Positions 7,231 to 14,200 of a stretch of DNA of 28,055 nucleotides are shown piece by piece. Position 1 is the first letter of the stretch. Each line of letters opens with the position of its first letter. The stretch is from a virus. The translations under genes and the position numbers were made by a program. The DNA is taken from IMG/VR virus record IMGVR_UViG_3300048591_001064, positions 1 to 28,055 of that record. The stretch is one strand, 5' to 3'. Under the pieces are notes generated by a model. That model was not told where the DNA came from, ran no database searches, and saw nothing but the letters and a program-made list of their open reading frames with translations.

Positions 7231-7258
7231 GAAATCTATCAAAAGATGCCCATACAAA
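7231..7258 (-). promoter_or_regulatory. Possible Bacteroidota-type promoter
   Basis: On the minus strand TTTG is followed 16 nt later by TAGATTTC, resembling the Bacteroidota -33 TTTG and -7 TAnnTTTG boxes, in the 80-nt gap before the gene starting at 7192. The spacer is a little short and the last base differs, so this is tentative. Confidence 0.3.
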
Positions 7259-7272
7259 AAGTGGTTTATTTG

Positions 7273-7542
7273 TTAAATATCTGACTTTTTTAAAGAGGTA
7301 TTTAAGTGATAAACTGGCAGTTCCGTTATCACAGGTTCATAATCTATAAGCTGCATGGCTGCGTAAACATCGGGGTACTCGGTTACGAGGTGCTGAAACT
7401 CAGCTGCGTTGTATTCTTCTTGGCTAATTATCCAGTTGCCGTTTGTATCTTGTATTGGGTTTAAGCGGCTGCCCTCTGCGCCCTGCAAGGTGCGCATGGT
7501 TTCTATGCTTATCCCTATAGGTAGTTTATACACTTGTACCAT
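7273..7542 (-). CDS. Small tail-fibre-associated protein (possible chaperone)
   Basis: A protein of 89 residues (MVQVYKLPIGISIETM) whose start overlaps the stop of the preceding ConA-like gene as TAATG. The middle contains NGNWIISQEEYNAAEFQHL, followed by an acidic, Tyr-rich helix-like stretch. Small proteins coupled directly behind a fibre or receptor-binding gene are often assembly chaperones; here that is an inference from position. It is soluble, with no motif that settles the function. Confidence 0.65.
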   Translation of the reverse strand: MVQVYKLPIGISIETMRTLQGAEGSRLNPIQDTNGNWIISQEEYNAAEFQHLVTEYPDVYAAMQLIDYEPVITELPVYHLNTSLKKSDI

Positions 7543-8345
7543 TATACGTTGCGGCTTAAGGTTGTGTTGAATTCTTGAACGGCTGTGTAAAGATTTGACT
7601 GGTCTGTAGCAGACAGCCCATCACCAATAAATGAAAAAGCACATTCGTGGTCTGTGTATTCCGCAATCGTCCCCCCGTTATTTCGCGCCCCTATTGCTAA
7701 TTTGCTGTTTGTGTTAGATAGCGTGCGGCCAGTTTGTTGGTTTAAGTTCGTGCCGTTTTTGTATAGTATTAAAGTATTCCCTAACTCCATAGATGCTACG
7801 GCAAAACCTGTTGCAGATGTAGCTGTTATTCGATAGCCTCCGTTTGGTATTTGCGCACCCGCGCTTGCTGTAGCTGAATATCTATTTGTTATCATAAACT
7901 CAGTACTGCCAAACCCAAGCCCCATATCATACCCTTTTGCTGTGTTTGTTCTGTTGTAATACCCAAAGGTCGGGCTTGTTGGCGCTTCCGTGCTTGGGTT
8001 CCAAAAGGTATCCGCCCATGCGTTTGTTCCGTTGGGTAACGCGCCTGTGCTTGAGTGTGTCCAGCCGCCAGAAAACACAAGCCTAAAAGCTGCATCAAGG
8101 TCGCGCGGGTCTTTTAAATTCCATTTGTGTGTACTTGCTGTGCCACCCACCATTGGGTATATGGCTTTCATTTTGCTCCAAATGCTTGCTGCCTTTAAAT
8201 CTAAAACAAGCTGGTTTACAGCGTTTTTTTGTGTGCTATCGGTTATACCGCTGGCATCAAAAAATGCTTGGGCATCGGTGTCAAAGCCGCCAATAACGGG
8301 CGGCTTGGTACCAAATAGTATTAAAGGGTGTCTTGCTATGCTCAT
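7542..8345 (-). CDS. Receptor-binding/tail appendage protein, ConA/LamG-like
   Basis: A protein of 267 residues. About residues 95-250 are beta-rich and contain the pattern of a concanavalin/LamG jelly roll: an ILYKNG strand, a KLAIGARNNGG strand, and a final AFSFIGDGLSATDQSNLY stretch, with many Asn, Thr and Gly. Such domains at the end of a tail-fibre cluster typically bind host surface glycans. It begins 3 nt after the large fibre gene and is coupled to the small gene behind it. No enzyme active site was recognised. The family assignment comes from the strand pattern and place. Confidence 0.65.
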   Translation of the reverse strand: MSIARHPLILFGTKPPVIGGFDTDAQAFFDASGITDSTQKNAVNQLVLDLKAASIWSKMKAIYPMVGGTASTHKWNLKDPRDLDAAFRLVFSGGWTHSSTGALPNGTNAWADTFWNPSTEAPTSPTFGYYNRTNTAKGYDMGLGFGSTEFMITNRYSATASAGAQIPNGGYRITATSATGFAVASMELGNTLILYKNGTNLNQQTGRTLSNTNSKLAIGARNNGGTIAEYTDHECAFSFIGDGLSATDQSNLYTAVQEFNTTLSRNV

Positions 8346-8348
8346 GGT

Positions 8349-9737
8349 TTAGGCTTCTAGGGCGTATCCGATAACATCCCACTTGGTGTCGGCTGCGTTG
8401 TACATCATACCTAAATAAATGGTTTTGCCTACTACCGTTGTTGTTGGTAGCGTTATGCCAATAGCGCGGTATTGGCTGCCGTAGCCTATGGTGCGGGCGG
8501 TGCCATTATCTTTAATGCGCAGGGTAATTGGCTGCATGCTGGTAGGCGTGCCTGTAGGGTTGGCTAGGGTTAGGGCGGCAGCTTGCGCGGTTATGGTTAC
8601 GCAATCGTCAGCATCAGCATTTGGGGTAACGGTGCCTGCACTGGCAGTGCTTTGCACGCGGTTGGTTATGCGTTTGTTGGTTAGGGTGGCGGTTGCCGCA
8701 TTTTTGGTGGCATCGCTTGTATTATCTACGTTGCCAAGCCCAACATCTGCTTTAACTATGCCTGTGGGGTTGTTAATTACCGGGGCGGTAAGGGTTTTGT
8801 TGGTAAGGGTTGCGGTTGCGCTATTCTTTGTCGCATCGCTTGTATTATCTACGTTGCCCAAGCCAACATCGGCTTTAACCAAGCCCGTGGGGCTGTTAAT
8901 TACCGGAGCGGTAAGGGTTTTGTTGGTAAGGGTTTGTGCTGCGGTTTCGCCAACTAATTGTTCGCCTATCCCGGCAGGATCATAGGTCGCTTGGCTCATA
9001 TCGCCCGCGCCAGTGGCAGTAACCGTAGCATCTACATACGCCTTTACGCTTTGCTGGGTGGGTACGTGCGCATCGCTATCGCTAGCCATGTCATCCTCAT
9101 CAATAACTGCGCTATTAGGCAGAGCTGCATCGGCAATAATCTTTACCTCGGTAATTTGCCTTTGCAATTTACCCAGTGCAACAAGCAGCGTATCTGTGGC
9201 TGCAATTACCGCATGTGTAGTAGTTACTAAGCCTGTTATAACTGTGGCCCGCACCGTGGCGGCAAAATCGCTTATAAAGCTGGCCGTTTTGCTGCCGCTA
9301 ATGGTAGCGGCATCTTGCGTGCCGGTGTGCTGGCCTCTGTCCAGAATTTCGGCAATGGTTCTGCCGCCATCCCTAATTATTTTGCCGCTTGTGCCATCAA
9401 ACGTAGCAATGCGCAGGGTTATGGCACTGGCTGGGCCAACAACATCGCCTGTGCCGCCACCACCACCGCTGCCGCCAAGTGGTTGCAGGGTTGTGCCATC
9501 CCAAAACCACATGGTTTTCTCCATAATGGCCACATATATTTTGCGCTGCAGCTTGGTGCTAATGGCAGCAATGGCCGCATAGTTTGCCGCGAATATTACA
9601 TCGCTAAACTTCTGCTTGTTGCCAGCGCTATCTATCACATACAGGTTGCCCTGGTCAGTAAAATACATCTTGCCCGCATGGGCTAGGCCGGTGGGTACAT
9701 TCCCCTCAGCATCTCTATAAAATTTTACTTTGCTCAT
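8349..9737 (-). CDS. Tail fibre protein with 41-residue repeats
   Basis: A protein of 462 residues. The N-terminal about 90 residues (MSKVKFYRDAEG..., MWFWDGTTLQPLGG) match the N-terminus of the next fibre gene at 9751-10338 and probably anchor the fibre to the virion. A Gly-rich hinge follows. Then come two tandem 41-residue units beginning TLTNKTLTAPVIN and containing VGLGNVDNTSDATKN, a motif common in phage tail fibres, and a partial third unit. The C-terminal about 110 residues are beta-rich and probably carry the tip. It lies in a block of tandem fibre genes and is likely a trimeric receptor-binding fibre. Confidence 0.85.
   Translation of the reverse strand: MSKVKFYRDAEGNVPTGLAHAGKMYFTDQGNLYVIDSAGNKQKFSDVIFAANYAAIAAISTKLQRKIYVAIMEKTMWFWDGTTLQPLGGSGGGGGTGDVVGPASAITLRIATFDGTSGKIIRDGGRTIAEILDRGQHTGTQDAATISGSKTASFISDFAATVRATVITGLVTTTHAVIAATDTLLVALGKLQRQITEVKIIADAALPNSAVIDEDDMASDSDAHVPTQQSVKAYVDATVTATGAGDMSQATYDPAGIGEQLVGETAAQTLTNKTLTAPVINSPTGLVKADVGLGNVDNTSDATKNSATATLTNKTLTAPVINNPTGIVKADVGLGNVDNTSDATKNAATATLTNKRITNRVQSTASAGTVTPNADADDCVTITAQAAALTLANPTGTPTSMQPITLRIKDNGTARTIGYGSQYRAIGITLPTTTVVGKTIYLGMMYNAADTKWDVIGYALEA
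8688..8933 (-). repeat. Two tandem 123-bp repeats inside the fibre gene
   Basis: Units at 8688-8810 and 8811-8933 each encode 41 residues (TLTNKTLTAPVIN... to ...ATA) and differ at few positions. A partial third unit, TLTNKRITN, follows. Their similarity makes copy-number change by recombination plausible, altering fibre length. Confidence 0.85.
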
Positions 9738-9750
9738 TGTGCGGTTCGGG

Positions 9751-10338
9751 TTATGCTACATCGCCAGATATTAGCCATGTATCAGTATCTATTTTTAAAA
9801 TTCGTGCTACGCCATATTGAAATGCCAGGGTTGTTGCCCCGAGCACCGTTACGCTGCCCAACCCCGCTATACTTACGCCACCATTGCCTATCAGGGCAAC
9901 ATCAGCATAAAAACCAATGGGTATAGGCACGCTGCTATTTTCAGGCAGATCAAGCTCTTGGCTAGTAGCGCTGGTAAATGCCATTAAAGAGTGGATATCG
10001 CTGACCTGTAGCGTTACCGTGGCGGCTGTAAAGGCGCGCACAGGCTGCAGGCGGGGGGCATAAAGGTTATTTGCGCCAAGTTGTGCAAGTGCGCTGCCCG
10101 TCCAAAACCACATGGTGCCCTCGGCAATAGCCACATATATTTTGCCTTGGTACTTGGTGCTTAGGCCACTTATGGCGGCCTCGTTGGTTTCAAAAATTAC
10201 ATCGCTAAACTTGATTTTGTTGCCGGCACTATCTATTACATAGAGATTGCGCTCATTGGTAAAGTACACTTTACCCGTGTGCGTTGTGCCGGTGGGCACA
10301 CTGCCTTCTGTTGCGCGATGTATCTGCAGCTTGCCCAT
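9751..10338 (-). CDS. Tail fibre protein, paralogue of the 8349-9737 fibre
   Basis: A protein of 195 residues. Residues 1-88 (MGKLQIHRATEGSVPTG, YVIDSAGNK, KFSDVIF, MWFWTGSAL) closely match the N-terminus of the adjacent fibre, while the C-terminal about 105 residues are unrelated and beta-rich, with a run of short strands and turns. This points to duplication of the virion-binding part and swapping of the distal part. It is soluble and has no signal peptide. It is 3 nt from the next fibre gene upstream and 13 nt from the one downstream. Confidence 0.8.
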   Translation of the reverse strand: MGKLQIHRATEGSVPTGTTHTGKVYFTNERNLYVIDSAGNKIKFSDVIFETNEAAISGLSTKYQGKIYVAIAEGTMWFWTGSALAQLGANNLYAPRLQPVRAFTAATVTLQVSDIHSLMAFTSATSQELDLPENSSVPIPIGFYADVALIGNGGVSIAGLGSVTVLGATTLAFQYGVARILKIDTDTWLISGDVA

Positions 10339-10341
10339 ACG

Positions 10342-11058
10342 TTACCAAGCTGTGCTTGTCCATTTCATTACAGCGTTGGCGTTGTAAGTGATGTCGCCAT
10401 CGCCATCCTCGCCAATTTTATTAAGCTGTGTGAGGTTTGTGTGGCTGTGTGCTGCACCACCGCTAACGTCAAACGTTAAGGTGTTGCCAGATCTAACTAT
10501 CGTGATGTTAGCGCTGCCTGCCGCGAAGGTTATGGTTTCGCCCTGGCTAATGGTTTCTGTTGCGCCTGCGCCTACTTTAATGCCAAAGCTGGTCATGAGG
10601 CCAGAAAGGTCTAGGCTCTCATACTCGCTTACCTTGTGCCATGTTGCGGCTGCAAACTCATAGGCATATAGGGCGCTGCCGCTGCTCACGGTGCCATCGC
10701 CTGTGGCATCTAGCACCAAACAAAGGATGTTTTTAGTCGGGCTTAAAGCATCGCGGTCGCCAATGTCTGCAACAACTTCAAAATCGATACCAATACCGCT
10801 GGGCAGTTGCGATATGGGCACCTTGCCGCCACTATCAAGGCTGGCAAGGCCGCTATTGGCGCCTTTTTGAATGCCAATAATGGCTTCAACCAAAGCTTGG
10901 GTGCTTACGTGGCGAGCGCTACCGGCACCACCCGTGCTGTTGGTTACATAAAACTCAGCCGCTGCAACACCATTAATGGTTTTGGTAATCAGGTATAGCG
11001 CGTTCGCTACCGGTGATCCGGGCAGGGCTGTTTCTTTATAAAATTTGATTTTGCTCAT
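10342..11058 (-). CDS. Tail fibre protein
   Basis: A protein of 238 residues beginning MSKIKFYKETALPGSP, a start related to those of the following fibres (M-S/G-K-x-K/Q-F/I). The middle has a collagen-like/fibre linker (GLASLDSGGKVPISQLPSG), which is frequent in phage fibres. The C-terminal part is beta-rich with a HSHTNLTQLNKIGEDGDG segment and ends in a Trp-rich TSTAW. It is probably a component of the same adhesion apparatus as the next two genes. The exact assembly role cannot be read from the sequence. Confidence 0.8.
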   Translation of the reverse strand: MSKIKFYKETALPGSPVANALYLITKTINGVAAAEFYVTNSTGGAGSARHVSTQALVEAIIGIQKGANSGLASLDSGGKVPISQLPSGIGIDFEVVADIGDRDALSPTKNILCLVLDATGDGTVSSGSALYAYEFAAATWHKVSEYESLDLSGLMTSFGIKVGAGATETISQGETITFAAGSANITIVRSGNTLTFDVSGGAAHSHTNLTQLNKIGEDGDGDITYNANAVMKWTSTAW

Positions 11059-11073
11059 GTTGTATCGGTAGGT

Positions 11074-11274
11074 TTACCAGTTAGCGGTTTGCCAATCAGG
11101 GTCATCACTGGCAATAACCACCCACGTGGTAATGCCAGCATCGTAACGCCTAAAATTGAGGATGTCCCACGTAAGCGGGTCATTGGTAGTAGTCTCGCCC
11201 CAAATCACGTTTGTGTTAGCAGGGGCGGTGGTGCCGTAAAGGATGGCCGCAACTTGGCCCAGATTAACACTCAT
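11074..11274 (-). CDS. Small fibre-associated virion protein
   Basis: A protein of 66 residues (MSVNLGQVAAILYGTTAPANTN) that is the first gene after the early-region terminator and therefore probably opens the late fibre block. It is Trp- and Thr-rich and beta-like, ending PDWQTANW, which resembles the Trp end of the next fibre. A role in fibre attachment is plausible. No signal peptide is present, and no catalytic motif is visible. Confidence 0.7.
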   Translation of the reverse strand: MSVNLGQVAAILYGTTAPANTNVIWGETTTNDPLTWDILNFRRYDAGITTWVVIASDDPDWQTANW

Positions 11275-11321
11275 TGCAATGCAGCTTTAATAACCGCAAG
11301 GTGCAACCGCCCCCAAACCCA

Positions 11322-11331
11322 TTAAAGGACA
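11322..11331 (-). promoter_or_regulatory. TTAAAGGACA motif, copy 4
   Basis: An exact plus-strand copy lies between the terminator at 11333-11365 and the start of the first late gene at 11274, about 48 nt upstream of it. This is the position expected for a late-gene control site. Confidence 0.5.
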
Positions 11332-11332
11332 C

Positions 11333-11365
11333 AAAAAAAGCCCCGACTGTAAGGGCAGCCGGGGC
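11333..11365 (-). terminator. Intrinsic terminator of the early/cassette transcript
   Basis: On the minus strand, a 10-bp stem GCCCCGGCTG/CAGTCGGGGC (one G-U pair in RNA) with a 6-nt loop is followed by seven U residues. It lies downstream of the cassette array and before the first fibre gene, so it separates early from late transcription. Confidence 0.9.
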
Positions 11366-11433
11366 AACTATTATGAGTGAATTTAAAGACTATGCAAAAG
11401 TAAAAATTACGCAATGCGCTGAGGGCGCACTGC

Positions 11434-11491
11434 CCATAACTTACGCTAACTAGCACGGCTTGAGGCCGCGCCTGTTAGCTTTCAGTTATAC
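11434..11491 (-). repeat. attC-like site A
   Basis: In minus-strand orientation the site opens with ATAAC, which overlaps the TAA stop of the gene at 11486, and closes with GTTAT. An inner GCTAAC/GTTAGC pair and a GCGGC/GCCG stem around a short loop give the layered arms of a short attC. It is about 58 bp. It ends the last cassette of the array. Confidence 0.55.
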
Positions 11492-11665
11492 GTCAGTTTG
11501 CCCAACGCACTCGAGCAGTACAGATGTATTCTTAGCACTATCAAAATTAGTTCCGTTGAACCAACTTGTATGCTTTGTTTCTATTGCAAAATCCTTTATC
11601 ACAAAGTAATCACCTACCTTTAATTTCGATAGGTCAACGTCTTCTATTTTAATTTTCTCAAACAT
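11486..11665 (-). CDS. Cassette gene: small acidic protein
   Basis: A protein of 59 residues (MFEKIKIEDVDLSKLKVGDYF). I chose the ATG at 11665, which follows an AT-rich leader with TAAAATT; an in-frame ATG at 11689 would add eight residues lying between the attC-like site and this leader. It is AT-rich compared with phage genes and is alone in its cassette: attC-like site B lies before it and site A after it. The KLKVGDYFVIK stretch suggests a small beta-barrel, but no family is recognised. Confidence 0.65.
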   Translation of the reverse strand: MFEKIKIEDVDLSKLKVGDYFVIKDFAIETKHTSWFNGTNFDSAKNTSVLLECVGQTDV

Positions 11666-11699
11666 AATTTTAGTATTAAATCCACCCAATCAAACCGAA

Positions 11700-11755
11700 C
11701 GTATAACACAGTATTTGCGCCATTAAAACGAGCGCAAATACTCGTCCGTTATCGG
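11700..11755 (-). repeat. attC-like site B
   Basis: The minus strand reads CGATAAC ... GTTATACG, with a perfect 11-bp internal pair AGTATTTGCGC/GCGCAAATACT (plus 11710-11720 and 11732-11742) and an 11-nt loop. Outer and inner arms are separated by short unpaired spacers, as in R-box and L-box pairs of integron attC. About 56 bp, lying 5 nt after the stop of the gene ending at 11761. Confidence 0.7.
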
Positions 11756-11760
11756 TCATG

Positions 11761-12261
11761 CTAAAACGGCAAATCGTCATCATCTTGATTAGCCGTTTCG
11801 ACAAGTTCACCTTGACTGCTAATTGACTGGGCAAAATCTATTTCCATATCAATGAAATCAAGCTCAATCTCATTTAAAAACTCTTCAACCATCATCTTAA
11901 ATTCTAAATTGGTTGTAGGTTCTTTTTCAAATTTCGTTTCGGGATTATATTCCCTTGTTTTGACATATTTTTTTCCATCACAAACAGAGCAACTAAGCAT
12001 TATTAGTTTGTTTGGGTTTTCGACTAAGTAGCCAATAGATATTCCGTTTCCAGAAAAAAAGCGGCTACCATTTTTACCTATTTCAAAATCCAAAAAATAT
12101 GACAATCCACCACAATGACCAGAGCCATCGGAGAATTTGCCGTAATAATTTGGTTGATGAAATTTTTCAGTAACAGGTGAATAGATACTGAAACGTGTGT
12201 CAATTAATTCAGGGTAAAACTTTCCTTTAGGCGACACTGATAATAATTTTACTTTTTCCAT
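11761..12261 (-). CDS. Cassette gene: unknown protein with SSB-like acidic tail
   Basis: A protein of 166 residues (MEKVKLLSVSPKGKFYPEL). The ATG at 12261 is preferred over an upstream ATG because it follows the AATAAAATTTAAAC leader shared with the next cassette. It has a single CSVCDGKK cysteine pair, and the last residues are DDDDLPF, the type of acidic end found on bacterial single-stranded DNA-binding proteins, where it binds repair and replication partners. The rest does not look like an OB-fold SSB. It is AT-rich and flanked by attC-like sites C and B. A DNA-maintenance or anti-defence role is possible but unproven. Confidence 0.7.
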   Translation of the reverse strand: MEKVKLLSVSPKGKFYPELIDTRFSIYSPVTEKFHQPNYYGKFSDGSGHCGGLSYFLDFEIGKNGSRFFSGNGISIGYLVENPNKLIMLSCSVCDGKKYVKTREYNPETKFEKEPTTNLEFKMMVEEFLNEIELDFIDMEIDFAQSISSQGELVETANQDDDDLPF

Positions 12262-12298
12262 TTGTTTAAATTTTATTCGTTTGACAATGAAGCACGAA

Positions 12299-12432
12299 CC
12301 GATAACATGCGTTTGGCTCAATGGCGGGTTTAGTGCTTAATTGAGCTTTGTGCCTCGCATCGGCTTTTGTGGTATGTTGACAGTTCCGTGCTCCGAAAAC
12401 CGCCACTGCGCCAAGCGCAACCACGTTAGCGG
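12299..12432 (-). repeat. attC-like site C (long)
   Basis: About 134 bp. The outer ends, minus strand CGCTAACG and GTTATCGG, are complementary, and the arms continue as a long imperfect inverted repeat including CTTGGCGCAGTGGCGG versus CCGCCATTGAGCCAAA. The site begins immediately after the stop codon of the gene ending at 12433. Its central part contains AGCTCAATTAAGCACT, which is also present in site D. Confidence 0.75.
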
Positions 12433-12678
12433 TCAGGCTAAAACGACACCCTTCCGAAGTTTACCAGTTGAAGTGTATTGCTTTTTAATTCGCTTACCTT
12501 CTTTGACAAGCCATTCGCCAAGCTCTACTAATTCGTCAGGGTTGCTAATTGAACTGAATGAAATGTCAAGGCTTACAATGTCGTAAGGCTCACGAGTTTC
12601 ATCTTTTGCGTGTTCGTCAACTGTGATTTCTACATCATCAATAGTTGGATGGTTGATTGTTTCTTTAATAAGTCCCAT
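12433..12678 (-). CDS. Cassette gene: small acidic protein
   Basis: A protein of 81 residues (MGLIKETINHPTIDDVEITVDEH). I selected the ATG at 12678 rather than 12786, because the earlier one lies inside attC-like site D and the later one follows the AT-rich TATAAAATTTTAAAT leader. It is acidic and beta-rich in the first half, with a basic C-terminus (KRIKKQYTSTGKLRKG). The gene is AT-rich and stands alone between sites D and C. The family is not recognised. Confidence 0.7.
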   Translation of the reverse strand: MGLIKETINHPTIDDVEITVDEHAKDETREPYDIVSLDISFSSISNPDELVELGEWLVKEGKRIKKQYTSTGKLRKGVVLA

Positions 12679-12724
12679 TTTGTTGTTATTTAAAATTTTA
12701 TACCCTTGTGAAAACAAGCCCGAA

Positions 12725-12856
12725 CCGCTAACAAGGGTTTGTAGCAATAGGGGCAGAAGTGCTTTAATTGAGCTGTGTACTTCCAATCAGCTTTGGTGGG
12801 TTATTGAACAGTAGTGCATCTAATCCCCTACTGCTACAAGCCCCGAACCGTTATAG
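12725..12856 (-). repeat. attC-like site D (long)
   Basis: About 132 bp. Minus-strand ends CTATAACGG and TGTTAGCGG flank arms CTTGTAGCAGTAGGGG and CCCCTATTGCTACAAAC. The stop codon TAA of the gene ending at 12851 is part of the opening box, a common arrangement in cassettes. It shares the central motif AGCTCAATTAA(A)GCACT with site C and a trailing CGGTTCG with sites B and C. Confidence 0.75.
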
Positions 12857-13246
12857 TTGCTGTAAATTAGGTATCACTTTTCTAAATAGATGTTGTGTTT
12901 TTGTCGTGCCATTATATATCTCACTCTCGATCTTGATGTCAATTTTTAATTTAAGATCTTCTGTCGGGTAAAACACCTGCAATCCTATTTGTCTGGCCAC
13001 TAATTCTTCTAACACAGCGCCTTTGCTTTCCAGCCAGTTGTGTAGCATATAAATAGCATCACACTCACACAGTGCTTTAATATCCTCGCGCATGTAGCTG
13101 TGCCATTCTTTATCATGCAAATGGGGCAAGGCTATCGGGTTTACAGGGGTGTGGCCTTGCTCTTTTAAAAAAGCTTCTGCCTTGGCAAATAGGGCGAGGG
13201 CTTGCTGCTCTATGCCGGTTATTTTTCCGGAGATGTAGATTTTCAT
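12851..13246 (-). CDS. DUF4406-like protein with unusual C-terminal tail
   Basis: A protein of 131 residues beginning MKIYISGKITGIEQQ. Residues 1-95 match the DUF4406 type, a nucleoside 2-deoxyribosyltransferase-like fold often found in phages: the SGKITG start, NPIALPHLHDKEWHSYMREDI in the middle and CDAIYMLHNWLESKGAVLEE near the end. Its substrate is not known. The last about 35 residues (LKLKIDIKIESEIYNG...) are AT-rich, not typical of the family, and run into attC-like site D. I chose the ATG at 13246 because it aligns with the start of the near-identical copy at 14413. That copy is truncated. Confidence 0.8.
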   Translation of the reverse strand: MKIYISGKITGIEQQALALFAKAEAFLKEQGHTPVNPIALPHLHDKEWHSYMREDIKALCECDAIYMLHNWLESKGAVLEELVARQIGLQVFYPTEDLKLKIDIKIESEIYNGTTKTQHLFRKVIPNLQQL

Positions 13247-13336
13247 GCTTTTTGGAGGGGTTGGGGGTTTAACCACGTAATGTTTTGGCTCATGGTGTGG
13301 CTGCGTTTTACGTGGTGAATTGTTTTTCATTCTGTA

Positions 13337-13636
13337 TTAATCAGGTATTTTGGGCAATTCACCCTCTGACTCCCATTCTGATTTAACTATCCTGTATCTG
13401 TTCTTCTTGAGGAGTTCAAATAATTCTTCTGCGCATTTTTCGCAGAGTTCTACTTTGTCAATATCACCGCTTCCTCCTTCTATGTAGTTTGATCCTGTTA
13501 TTCGTTTAACAACGCACTCAAAAACATCATAAAAACGCGGCTGTGTTATTACGTTATCGCATTTATCACACAGATTGTACCTGTCGGTAATAACATCAGC
13601 CTCTATTACTTTCTTAACACGATTGATTACTTCCAT
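13337..13636 (-). CDS. Small zinc-binding protein (two CxxC motifs)
   Basis: A protein of 99 residues with CDKC at about residues 23-26 and CEKC at about 65-68, consistent with one four-cysteine zinc site. The remaining sequence is charged and includes a basic helix. It is AT-rich compared with most of the window and lies with the next gene between the two DUF4406-like copies. DNA or protein binding is plausible. The family is not recognised. Confidence 0.75.
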   Translation of the reverse strand: MEVINRVKKVIEADVITDRYNLCDKCDNVITQPRFYDVFECVVKRITGSNYIEGGSGDIDKVELCEKCAEELFELLKKNRYRIVKSEWESEGELPKIPD

Positions 13637-13639
13637 AAA

Positions 13640-14137
13640 TTAAGCTGTTTGTCTAAGGAATTTTGTTTTTGATATATAATAACCCGCACTTTGGGCGTCT
13701 TCAAGGAAGATCGAAGCCGCGTCCTGGGAAAGAACGAGTTTTTTTCTTTCCTTTCCGTACCCCTCAACGTGTTCCCGACCTGCCTGGTCTGTAAAAACGC
13801 AGCTGAATTCTTGGAACGGGTCTGGCCTATTTTCGCGCCTTATTATTTTAAGCTGCATGGTTGGGTTGTTAGGCAGAATTTCAATCAATATGGTGTAATA
13901 ACGCCTAATCTTTATTCTTCTCAACCTATCAGTCCATCGTGTGTATACGCTTAATTCTAGTAAAAGGATTTTTTTTTGATCGAATTTCAGTGAATCGATT
14001 CTATCCATTAATTTAAAAAACTTAGGTCCGCTATCTGTCTTTTCGTGCTTTTCTCTGAGTATTCTAAGGGTATCCCAGAACTCGTTTATCTCGTTTTGTT
14101 GCGATGCATTTAATTCTGTTGGCTCGTAATGATTCAT
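13640..14137 (-). CDS. AT-rich accessory gene, function unknown
   Basis: A protein of 165 residues (MNHYEPTELNASQQNEINEF). It looks helical in the first half and mixed in the second, where KIRRYYTILIEILPNN forms a beta-like core. It has no membrane segment or metal motif. Its composition is AT-rich, and it is tightly followed by the zinc-binding gene (3 nt). The pair sits between the duplicated DUF4406 copies, so it was probably acquired together with that duplication. Confidence 0.7.
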   Translation of the reverse strand: MNHYEPTELNASQQNEINEFWDTLRILREKHEKTDSGPKFFKLMDRIDSLKFDQKKILLLELSVYTRWTDRLRRIKIRRYYTILIEILPNNPTMQLKIIRRENRPDPFQEFSCVFTDQAGREHVEGYGKERKKLVLSQDAASIFLEDAQSAGYYISKTKFLRQTA

Positions 14138-14200
14138 TTTTTTTTTGTTTTTAAAGAGTAAATATAAAATTGTTTTTAGCCTGGCACCTTTGCTGGCTTG

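Noticed and set aside
9013-9582. Long plus-strand open frame opposite the fibre gene
   Set aside because: It is the antisense of a repetitive fibre gene and has low-complexity composition, with no plausible start context or family.
13273-13315. CCACGTAA/TTACGTGG inverted repeat
   Set aside because: An 8-bp pair with a 27-nt loop and no layered inner arms; too weak to call a fifth attC-like site or an operator.
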